Source: Betaproteobacteria bacterium
Lineage (GTDB): Bacteria > Pseudomonadota > Gammaproteobacteria > Burkholderiales > SG8-41
Direction of reading: 5' to 3'
Length of the DNA: 64,000 bases
Assembly: GCA_028292435.1 (NCBI GenBank)
Contig: JAQGMI010000023.1
Location: 1-64,000, forward strand
Positions 58,017 through 64,000 of this stretch are shown piece after piece (within the stretch, counting starts at the first letter, position 1; every line of letters begins with the position of its first letter). The notes under the pieces are model-generated. The model saw only the letters and a program-made list of their open reading frames with translations. It was not told the DNA's origin and made no database searches. The position numbers and the translations under genes are program-made.

Positions 58017-58901
58017 ATGACGGCAAAAATTATCGACGGCAACGCCGTCGCGCGGCACGTAAGAGGCGAATGGAAGAAGCGGGTGGAAGCGCTCAAAGTG
58101 CGCGGCATCACGCCCGGTCTCTCTGTCATCATCATCGGCAACAACCCTGCATCCCGTGTCTATGTGCGCAACAAGGTAAAAGCATGCGCCGAAGTCGGCC
58201 TGCATTCGGAGGTGCATGAATTTCCCGTCGACGCAGGCGAGCAAGTGATCCTGGAGCGGATTGAGGAACTCAATCGCAACCCGGCGATTCACGGCATCCT
58301 CGTGCAATTACCGATGCCGCCGCATCTCGAGGCGCGCCGGCTGCTCGGTGCAATCTCGATCGACAAGGATGTCGACGGATTTCACCTGTATAACGTCGGC
58401 GGTCTCGTGGTCGGGGAGAACAACATTTTTCCGCCGTGTACGCCTTACGGCGTGCAATGCCTGCTCGAGTATGAAAATATTCCGATCGAAGGCCAGAACG
58501 TGGTGGTCGTCGGCGCGAGCAACATAGTCGGCAAGCCGATGGCGTTGATGTTGATGGCCAAGGATGCCACGGTCAGCATTTGTCACATCAAGACGCGCGA
58601 CCTCGCGCAATTTACGATACTCGCCGATATTCTGATTGTTGCCGCGGGGTGTCCGCGCCTGATTACCGCACCGATGGTCAAACGCGGCGCGGCAGTCATC
58701 GACGTCGGCATCAACCGGCTTGCCGATGGCACTCTCGCCGGGGACGTCGATTTTGACGGCGTCAAAGAGAAGGCTTCGTTCATCACGCCGGTGCCTGGCG
58801 GTGTCGGCCCGATGACGGTCACGATGCTGATCTGCAATACCGTCGCCGCAGCTGAACGCAATGCCGCGAAGCAGGGCGAAAGAGTCGCGGTTACGTCCTG
58901 A
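58017..58901 (+). CDS. folD: bifunctional methylenetetrahydrofolate dehydrogenase/cyclohydrolase
   Basis: A 294-residue FolD that interconverts 5,10-methylene-, methenyl- and 10-formyl-tetrahydrofolate with NADP. Visible are the catalytic Tyr49-X3-Lys53 pair, LVQLPMPPHL, the DVDGFH motif, the Rossmann segment VVVGASNIVGKPMA and TPVPGGVGPMTVTML. ATG 58017 is preferred over 58011 because GGGAG ends 6 bases before it. Its location in a catabolic operon, convergent with a folate-dependent GcvT homologue, suggests it disposes of C1 units. It may duplicate a housekeeping folD elsewhere. Confidence 0.92.
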   Translation: MTAKIIDGNAVARHVRGEWKKRVEALKVRGITPGLSVIIIGNNPASRVYVRNKVKACAEVGLHSEVHEFPVDAGEQVILERIEELNRNPAIHGILVQLPMPPHLEARRLLGAISIDKDVDGFHLYNVGGLVVGENNIFPPCTPYGVQCLLEYENIPIEGQNVVVVGASNIVGKPMALMLMAKDATVSICHIKTRDLAQFTILADILIVAAGCPRLITAPMVKRGAAVIDVGINRLADGTLAGDVDFDGVKEKASFITPVPGGVGPMTVTMLICNTVAAAERNAAKQGERVAVTS

Positions 58902-58908
58902 TCGACGG

Positions 58909-60000
58909 TCAGTCGCCGCGCCGGAGCAGCACACGGCCCGGATCGTAAAACGGCAGCCGCGCGACTTGCGCCGACGTGCCGCAGGCAAGCTTTACCATTG
59001 TGCCGGGATAAGCGTCGTCCGCATGCACGAATCCAAGCGCCAGATTTTTCTCGAGCAGGGGCGACCAGGCTGCACTTGAAAGCGCACCGCGGCCCTGACG
59101 CACGATCGGTGGCCCGCTTGCAGCGGACGCGATGCGATGCCCGGGTAGCAAGCCAACCAGGCGCCGTGCCGGCGATTGCCGGCGTGCAGAATGTATCGCG
59201 GACGCACCGCGAAAGTCGCTGCGGTGAAAATCAATCAAACGGTCCATGCTCAATTCGGCGGGCCGTACCGGCGCAGCCAGTTCGCTGCTGAACAGAATGT
59301 GTCCAGCCTCGATGCGCAATGCGTTGGTCGCCTCGAAGCCGCATTCAAGCAGTCCGTCGTTCGCACCTGCCGCGAGCAGCGCCTGCCACAGCGCCGGCGC
59401 CGCCACATTATCAATAATGAGTTCATAACCGCGCTCGCCGCTATAGCCGATGCGCGCCAGCCGGCAGTCGACACCGGCGAACGGCAGCGAAATGAAGCCG
59501 AACCACGGCAGCGTTCTGATCGAGCGGTTGTTTAACGCCATTTCGAGGATGCCGATGCTCGTGCTGCCCTGGACTGCGATCACGGCCTGGCGGCCCGACC
59601 TGTTGACCAGCGTGACGTCGAAATCGCGTGCGACGGCGGCGACATAGTCGAAATCAGCGCGCCGGCCGGTAAACAACCAGTAGCGGTTGTCCGCAAACCG
59701 CCAGACGGTTGCGTCGATGATGACCGTGCCGTCGTCGCGCAATAACAGCGTATAGGCGATACGGCCGCCGGCCATCGCATCGAGCGTGCGCGTCTGCAGT
59801 GCATGCAAGAAAGCAGTGCTGCCGGGACCGGTAATCTCGATGCAGCACATGAACGAAAAATCAAACAAGCCGGCGGCGCGGCGCGTGGCGAAATGCTCGC
59901 GTTCCACCGTGGAAAACCGCAGCGGCGTTTCAATACCGGGGGCGATGGTCGTCATCGCCGCGCTGCGCCCTGCAAGAAAGTGCGTGAATTCGTCGCTCAC
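58909..60000 (-). CDS. GcvT-like folate-binding aminomethyltransferase/demethylase
   Basis: A 363-residue protein of the glycine-cleavage T family, which also includes DMSP demethylase and sarcosine/dimethylglycine dehydrogenase folate domains. Recognisable segments are LFDFSFMCCIEITGPGS, YTLLLRDDGTVIIDATVW (one of the two Asp of the usual VIDD is kept), RIGYSGERGYELI and CGFEATNALRIEAG, then a C-terminal barrel domain. No other glycine cleavage genes are nearby, so demethylation of a substrate onto tetrahydrofolate is more likely. The GTG start at 60000 overlaps the TauE stop by 4 bases (GTGA). It is convergent with folD, 7 bases between stops. Confidence 0.82.
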   Translation of the reverse strand: MSDEFTHFLAGRSAAMTTIAPGIETPLRFSTVEREHFATRRAAGLFDFSFMCCIEITGPGSTAFLHALQTRTLDAMAGGRIAYTLLLRDDGTVIIDATVWRFADNRYWLFTGRRADFDYVAAVARDFDVTLVNRSGRQAVIAVQGSTSIGILEMALNNRSIRTLPWFGFISLPFAGVDCRLARIGYSGERGYELIIDNVAAPALWQALLAAGANDGLLECGFEATNALRIEAGHILFSSELAAPVRPAELSMDRLIDFHRSDFRGASAIHSARRQSPARRLVGLLPGHRIASAASGPPIVRQGRGALSSAAWSPLLEKNLALGFVHADDAYPGTMVKLACGTSAQVARLPFYDPGRVLLRRGD

Positions 60001-60764
60001 CGAAACCAGCCGAGCTCGCGTCCCATTAATCCGAAGCCCACCAGCACGCACAGCACCGCCACGAATTTACGCAACCAATCGGCATTGACTGCATGCACGA
60101 TACGCGCGCCCAGCAACACACCCGCGATCTCGAGCAAAGTAACGGTCCCCGCGACCTTGAAGTCAATGCTGCCGTATTGCAGATTCGCGAGCGTGCCGGA
60201 AACCGCAGCAACGATCTGGATGACCTGGCTGGCGCCGATAGACGTCAACGCCGGAAAACCGCAAAGCACCATCAACGGCACCGATAGCGCGGGGCCGCCG
60301 ACGCCGGTCAGGCCGGAACCGAATCCGGCAATTGCACCCAGCGCCAGCAATAGAACGCTTTGGGCGCGTGCATGCCCTTCGAACGCGGGATGCGGCATGC
60401 CATGCCATCTTGCGAGCGTATATACGCCGGCAAACATGATGACGCCCGCGAGGATGAGTCCCAATGCACCCGGACCCGTCAGTGAATTGACCCACGCACC
60501 AATGAATGCGAAAAACACCGCGCCCAGCAGGACGGGCCATGTCACGGTCCAATCGATGCTGCCTCTGCGTTGGAACATGATGGTTCCGGCGACGCCGGTG
60601 AACCCGAACGTGAATAGAGCGGTAGCCATCGCCGAATGAATCGGCAAGCCCGCGAATGCAACCAGCGCAGGGATCAGCAGAATGCCACCGATGCCGACGG
60701 CGCCGATCAACGTGCCGACGGCAAACGCAGTGAGCAGCAGCCAGATGAGATTAGCGTCGGGCAG
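59997..60764 (-). CDS. TauE/SafE family sulfite/sulfonate exporter, non-canonical start
   Basis: A membrane protein of about 255 residues with about seven hydrophobic segments, the TauE/SafE repeat GAVGIGG near the start and GLTGVGGPALSVPL in the second half. The family exports sulfite, sulfoacetate or other anions. No ATG, GTG or TTG precedes the first membrane helix in this frame: the first TTG (60710) lies inside it. A CTG at 60764 with GGAG 6 bases upstream restores the helix and is my choice. Alternatively an ATG inside the preceding hairpin would be in frame if the six-T run were five. Confidence 0.75.
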   Translation of the reverse strand: MPDANLIWLLLTAFAVGTLIGAVGIGGILLIPALVAFAGLPIHSAMATALFTFGFTGVAGTIMFQRRGSIDWTVTWPVLLGAVFFAFIGAWVNSLTGPGALGLILAGVIMFAGVYTLARWHGMPHPAFEGHARAQSVLLLALGAIAGFGSGLTGVGGPALSVPLMVLCGFPALTSIGASQVIQIVAAVSGTLANLQYGSIDFKVAGTVTLLEIAGVLLGARIVHAVNADWLRKFVAVLCVLVGFGLMGRELGWFR

Positions 60765-60776
60765 AGCGCGCTCCGC

Positions 60777-60807
60777 AAAAAATCAGGGGCATGTCAGCAT
60801 GCCCCTG
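60777..60807 (-). terminator. intrinsic terminator between the nucleotide-binding-domain gene and tauE
   Basis: On the minus strand CAGGGGCATG and CATGCCCCTG (60784-60807) form a perfect 10-pair stem with a 4-base loop, followed after two bases by six T (60782-60777). It lies 26 bases after the stop of the 60833-61306 gene and only 12 bases before the CTG of tauE, so tauE and the GcvT-like gene depend on read-through or attenuation. Confidence 0.85.
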
Positions 60808-60832
60808 GGTGCTTTTGCGGATTCGAGTTCAT

Positions 60833-61306
60833 TTAACCCGACGCAAAAGCCGTGAGGTTGCCCGTAATCAGCATGTTCAATTGCTTCATCAACCTGAAAC
60901 CCAGGCTGTGGTCGGCCTCCATCAGCAGCAGCAATTGGTCGCCGTTGATCGCGAGCACGCTGCACGGGGAAATGCAAAACGCGGATGCGATGCGTTTCGG
61001 CGCGTCTTCGACCAGCGCCGCCCAGCCGAAAACTTCACCGCGGCGCAAGACCTGGCCCGCGGCGGCTCGCCGGTTTCCGAGCCCGATGCTGAAGCGCACC
61101 ATGCCATCCACAAGCACGTAGAAATCGACCGCGGCATCGCCGATGTTGTAGATCTGCCCGTCCTGCCGGTAACTTTCAATGCGGCCGAGCGCCGCCACCC
61201 GTTCGCGTTGCGCCGGCGTGAGCCCGGCAAAGAAGCCCGTGCCGGCGACGATCTCGTCGCCGCTCGGAACTTTGGGCAACTCGCCCGCGATGGCGGGGGA
61301 GGTCAC
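60833..61306 (-). CDS. stand-alone cyclic-nucleotide-binding-like domain protein
   Basis: A 157-residue protein consisting of one CRP-type nucleotide-binding fold with no DNA-binding domain. It closely resembles the C-terminal domain of the Rieske fusion at 52365-53093: LRRGEVFGWAAL here against LRKGEVFGWAAL there, both with Trp in place of the usual cassette Glu (FGW at 93-95) and Arg105 kept. The GTG start overlaps the stop of the PanB-like gene by 4 bases (GTGA), so the two are co-translated. It probably senses a ligand or binds a protein of the same pathway; cAMP binding is doubtful. Confidence 0.82.
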   Translation of the reverse strand: MTSPAIAGELPKVPSGDEIVAGTGFFAGLTPAQRERVAALGRIESYRQDGQIYNIGDAAVDFYVLVDGMVRFSIGLGNRRAAAGQVLRRGEVFGWAALVEDAPKRIASAFCISPCSVLAINGDQLLLLMEADHSLGFRLMKQLNMLITGNLTAFASG

Positions 61307-62172
61307 TTCTTCCAGCCAACCTTGTCTTTGAATTTCTTGAGCTCGTCTTCCTTCATGAAGACCGTGTGCTCTTTGCCCGGGTAAATCCGCTGTTTGACTT
61401 CATCGCGGTAATCGGTCAGGCCTTTTTCGATCAACGGCACGAGGTCGCAGTAAATCTTCGAATGCCGCGGCGTGTGTTTTTCATAAAGATGGAAAAGATC
61501 GGAGCCGATGATATGCACGCCATCCGACGTGTTGCCCGAGCCCAGACTGATGACGGGCACGGGCAGCGTTTCGGCGAGGTATTGCGAGACTTCCGAGGTG
61601 ACGACTTCCGTCATGATCGAAAAGCAGCCGGCATCGACGAACGCCCAGGCGTCGTCTACCAGTTCTTTTGCACGGTCGGCGCTTTTGCCTTGCGCCGCGA
61701 AACCGCCCAATTGCGGAATGCGCATCGGGCAGATGCCGATATGACCTTGCACCGGGATGCCGGCCTTGACGATCGCTTCGATGTATTTGGCATGGTGCTG
61801 GTTGCCTTCGCACTTCATGACTTCAGCGCCGGCTTGCGAAACGTATTTGGCCGCGTTGTCGACCGACTGCTGGGCCGACAAGTGAAAACTCATGTACGGC
61901 ATGTCGACCATGCGCAATCCGTACTGAGAGCCGCGCTTGACCGCCTGCGCCATGAATAAAACTTCTTCGAACGATACGGACGTCGTCGACTCGTGGCCGA
62001 ACAGCACCATGCCGCCGGTATCCGATACGCACAGGATATCGATGCCGACACGGTCGGCAACGATTGCGGTCTCATAGTCATATACCGCGAGCTGGACGAT
62101 GGGTTCGCCCTTTTTCTTCTTCTCCATCAACATCGGAATTGTGACTTTCTTGCGTGCGGCGGGTTCAGCCAT
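61303..62172 (-). CDS. PanB-like ketopantoate hydroxymethyltransferase family enzyme
   Basis: A 289-residue TIM-barrel protein homologous to PanB, which adds a hydroxymethyl group from methylene-tetrahydrofolate to 2-oxoisovalerate. The metal and catalytic residues are retained: Asp51 (VSDTGGM), Asp90 (VDMPYM), Lys120 and Glu122 (MKCEG), Glu189 (MTEV). Surrounding text is divergent, for example GHIGICPMRIPQ for the usual GHLGLTPQ and LGSGNTSDG for IGAGxxxDG. The C-terminus is longer and Lys-rich. It is the first gene behind the sigma-54 promoter at 62225-62239 and has no panC or panD neighbour, so a C1-linked catabolic role is inferred. Confidence 0.85.
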   Translation of the reverse strand: MAEPAARKKVTIPMLMEKKKKGEPIVQLAVYDYETAIVADRVGIDILCVSDTGGMVLFGHESTTSVSFEEVLFMAQAVKRGSQYGLRMVDMPYMSFHLSAQQSVDNAAKYVSQAGAEVMKCEGNQHHAKYIEAIVKAGIPVQGHIGICPMRIPQLGGFAAQGKSADRAKELVDDAWAFVDAGCFSIMTEVVTSEVSQYLAETLPVPVISLGSGNTSDGVHIIGSDLFHLYEKHTPRHSKIYCDLVPLIEKGLTDYRDEVKQRIYPGKEHTVFMKEDELKKFKDKVGWKK

Positions 62173-62224
62173 GACTGCCTCCTGGATGGTTTATTCTGGA
62201 AACGCGTAGAACGTCAGAACGTAA

Positions 62225-62239
62225 GCAATCGGTATGCCC
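62225..62239 (-). promoter_or_regulatory. sigma-54 (-24/-12) promoter of the PanB-like operon
   Basis: On the minus strand GGGCATACCGATTGC has GG-N10-GC spacing, a perfect TTGC at -12 followed by T, and GGCA at -24. The predicted start is near 62213, about 40 bases before the ATG at 62172, which has an AGGAGGC-type ribosome site. A strong dyad lies 80 bases upstream. Confidence 0.7.
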
Positions 62240-62304
62240 ACGGTTTACGCTCAAATCATTGCGCGCTAAGGGGGCGCCGCGTTCCATTTTTAGCACACGT
62301 TTTT

Positions 62305-62331
62305 GCAGTCGTTTCCAAACGAAACGGCTGC
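62305..62331. promoter_or_regulatory. 27-bp dyad, putative enhancer site for the NtrC-type activator
   Basis: Two 11-base arms, GCAGTCGTTTC and GAAACGGCTGC, surround the 5-base spacer CAAAC, with a single mismatch (T against G at arm position 5). The centre is at 62318, 80 bases upstream of the -24 GG of the promoter at 62225-62239 and 39 bases beyond the stop of the activator gene. Its GTTTC-N5-GAAAC core is the same as at 49424-49438. Confidence 0.7.
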
Positions 62332-62369
62332 TGTTTCTTAAGAGCCTGTCTCTGGAAGATCATGCGCGC

Positions 62370-63788
62370 TCACGCGATTTCGTCATGCCGGCCCGGCCGT
62401 GAGCCCGCACGAAAGAGTCCCCATTTATTGCGACGGATCCACAAGGCCTTTCGTCCGATGCCGAGCATCGCGGCGAGTTCCTGTTCGCTGTGGCGATCCT
62501 GATGGCGTTTGACGAATTCGGCGATGTAGTCCTCGACCGAGAGCTCCGCAGTGGTGCCGCCCGCTGCTCCCGCATTGGAAGGCGCAGGTTCGCTCGCCGT
62601 CAGATCTGAAAAATCGCGCGCGGTGAGTGTCGTGCCGTCCGCCAATATGACGGCACGCTCGATCACATTTTCGAGCTCGCGGACATTGCCCGGCCAGCGA
62701 TAGCGGTTGAGCAGTTCTTTGACGTCGGCGCCGAGGCTGGTAATGCGTTTGCCAAGCCGCCGGCTATGCACGCCGATGAAATACTGCGCAAGCAGCTCGA
62801 TGTCCTTGCCGCGGTCGCGCAGCGGCGGGACTTCGATGTTGATCACGTTGAGCCGGTAAAAAAGATCGGCCCGAAACGCGCCTTGCGCGGTTGCTGCTTT
62901 CAAATCGCGGTTGCTCGCGGCCAGAAAGCGCACGTCGGTGTGCAACACACGCGGCGAGCCGAGCGGCCGCACCTGCTTTTCCTGGATGACGCGCAGCAGC
63001 TTGACCTGCAACTGCGGCGCGAGTTCGGATATTTCATCGAGAAAGAGCGTGCCCCCGTGAGCCTCGCGAATCAAGCCTTCGGTCGCGGCGACGGCGCCCG
63101 TATACGCGCCCTTGGTATGGCCGAACAATTCAGACTCGAGGAGTTCCGCCGGGATCGCGCCGCAGTTGATCGGCACGAATGCATGTTCGGCGCGCGGGCT
63201 CGCACGGTGAATCGCCTGCGCTACGAGCTCTTTGCCGGTGCCGCTTTCGCCTTGAATCAGGACCGTTGCATCGGTGGGAGCGACCTTATCGACGAGCTCG
63301 AACACCCGCTTGATGCCGGCGCTCTGGCCGATGATTTGCGCATTGGCACTCGACTTATCGAGACTGCGCCGCAGCAGCGCGTTCTCGCGTTGCATGCGCC
63401 GTTCGTTGAGCGCACGTTCGATCGCAAACAATAATGCGTCGTTGTGAAAGGGCTTGATCACGTAATCGACGGCGCCGTTTCGCAGCGCTTCAATTGCGGT
63501 ATCGAGCGATGAGTAGCTCGTCATCATGATGATCGGCAGCGCGGGTTGCGCGGCGCTTAGCGTGCGGATTATCTGCATGCCGTCGCCGTCGGGCAGGCGC
63601 AGGTCGGTAATGACGAGTTCGAATTCATGGGCGTTGGCACGCTCGATCCCGTCTTGAGCGCGCGAGGCGAATTCGACCTGGTAGCCGCGTGCGGGCAGCA
63701 ACATCTCGATGCTCGCGCTGACGCCCGGATCGTCTTCGATGACGAGAATGCGCTCATTGCGGCCAGCCCGGTTCGCGGTTTTTTTCAT
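62370..63788 (-). CDS. NtrC-family sigma-54-dependent response regulator
   Basis: A 472-residue activator. The receiver domain has acidic residues EDD at 18-20 and phospho-acceptor Asp62 (VITDLRLPDGDG), with Lys112 in IKPF. The AAA+ domain has Walker A GESGTGKE (180-187) and the sigma-54-contacting loop GAYTGA (227-232, the Phe-to-Tyr variant of GAFTGA). The C-terminus has a Fis-type helix-turn-helix (EQELAAMLGIGRKALWIRRNKWG). The start at 63788 overlaps the histidine kinase stop by 4 bases. It probably activates the two sigma-54 promoters of the adjacent cluster. Confidence 0.93.
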   Translation of the reverse strand: MKKTANRAGRNERILVIEDDPGVSASIEMLLPARGYQVEFASRAQDGIERANAHEFELVITDLRLPDGDGMQIIRTLSAAQPALPIIMMTSYSSLDTAIEALRNGAVDYVIKPFHNDALLFAIERALNERRMQRENALLRRSLDKSSANAQIIGQSAGIKRVFELVDKVAPTDATVLIQGESGTGKELVAQAIHRASPRAEHAFVPINCGAIPAELLESELFGHTKGAYTGAVAATEGLIREAHGGTLFLDEISELAPQLQVKLLRVIQEKQVRPLGSPRVLHTDVRFLAASNRDLKAATAQGAFRADLFYRLNVINIEVPPLRDRGKDIELLAQYFIGVHSRRLGKRITSLGADVKELLNRYRWPGNVRELENVIERAVILADGTTLTARDFSDLTASEPAPSNAGAAGGTTAELSVEDYIAEFVKRHQDRHSEQELAAMLGIGRKALWIRRNKWGLFRAGSRPGRHDEIA

Positions 63789-64000
63789 GGCGAAACCGCC
63801 GGCAGCCGGATATAGAAACACGCGCCGCCATTGGCCTCGTTTGCCGCGCGCATGCTGCCGCCGTGGGCAAGCACGATCTCATTGCTGATCGCAAGGCCAA
63901 GCCCCGTTCCCGCGCCCGGCGGCTTGGTTGTGAAAAATGGCTCGAACAGGCGCGGTAAATCGCTCTCGGCAATTCCAGGGCCGGTGTCATGGATGGCGAT
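63785..64000 (-). CDS. sensor histidine kinase, C-terminal part (runs off the window)
   Basis: The last 71 residues of a two-component kinase are visible on the minus strand, with the ATP-binding G1 box DTGPGI, the F box FEPFFTTK and the G2 box GTGLGLAI, ending YIRLPAVSP. The stop overlaps the response regulator ATG (ATGA), so the two form one operon. The sensor domain, and hence the signal, lies outside the window. Confidence 0.9.
   Translation of the reverse strand: MAIHDTGPGIAESDLPRLFEPFFTTKPPGAGTGLGLAISNEIVLAHGGSMRAANEANGGACFYIRLPAVSP

Noticed and set aside
58017..60000. A complete glycine cleavage operon
   Set aside because: Only the T-like protein and FolD are present, on opposite strands; no gcvH or gcvP is in the window.

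Overview
The window looks like a chromosomal segment of a betaproteobacterium, GC-rich and probably from an environmental or uncultured lineage. The evidence is the block ndk-rlmN-pilW-rodZ-ispG-hisS-yfgM-bamB-der-hfq-hflX-hflK-hflC-DUF2065-hisZ-purA-tRNA-rnr-rlmB (10.4-29.2 kb), which is typical of that class, together with a HisZ regulatory subunit and an HflK that begins in the usual betaproteobacterial way.

Layout. (1) 1-7.9 kb: mixed metabolic genes, namely a truncated M20 peptidase, an amidase, a class III cyclase-FHA protein, a DUF1932 dehydrogenase on the minus strand, an MFS transporter, gamma-glutamyltransferase and a DUF4337 membrane protein. (2) 7.9-29.2 kb: housekeeping genes (accA, tilS and the block above), tightly packed with 1-4 nt overlaps, plus one tRNA-Leu(CAG) on the minus strand. 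(3) 29.2-47 kb: a two-partner secretion locus, a TpsB transporter followed by a 5238-residue TpsA exoprotein of about 15.7 kb with several generations of internal duplications. (4) 47.2-49.4 kb: a SoxC/SorA-type molybdenum sulfite dehydrogenase, its cytochrome c and a small exported protein. (5) 49.4-62.2 kb: an accessory catabolic cluster. The plus-strand arm encodes a Rieske oxygenase (alpha, beta, reductase and a Rieske ferredoxin fused to a cyclic-nucleotide-binding-like domain), an SsuABC-like importer with one binding protein, two permeases and two ATPases (the second broken in this sequence), a small membrane protein and folD. The minus-strand arm encodes a PanB-like hydroxymethyltransferase, a stand-alone relative of the same nucleotide-binding-like domain, a TauE/SafE exporter and a GcvT-like folate enzyme. 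(6) 62.4-64 kb: an NtrC-type sigma-54 activator and the end of its histidine kinase.

The most interesting result is that regions 5 and 6 appear to form one regulated system. Both arms start with a GG-N10-GC sigma-54 promoter, at 49521-49535 (+) and 62225-62239 (-). Upstream of each lies a dyad with the same GTTTC-N5-GAAAC core, centred 91 and 80 bp from the -24 GG, a difference of about one helical turn. The adjacent activator carries a GAYTGA loop and is the obvious candidate to bind them. The oxygenase has Glu at the usual bridging-Asp position, as reported for quaternary-ammonium oxygenases, and three folate/C1-type enzymes (FolD, GcvT-like, PanB-like) are in the cluster. I therefore infer import and oxidative or folate-linked demethylation of a methylated compound, possibly sulfur-containing given TauE and the nearby sulfite dehydrogenase. 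The substrate cannot be read from the sequence.
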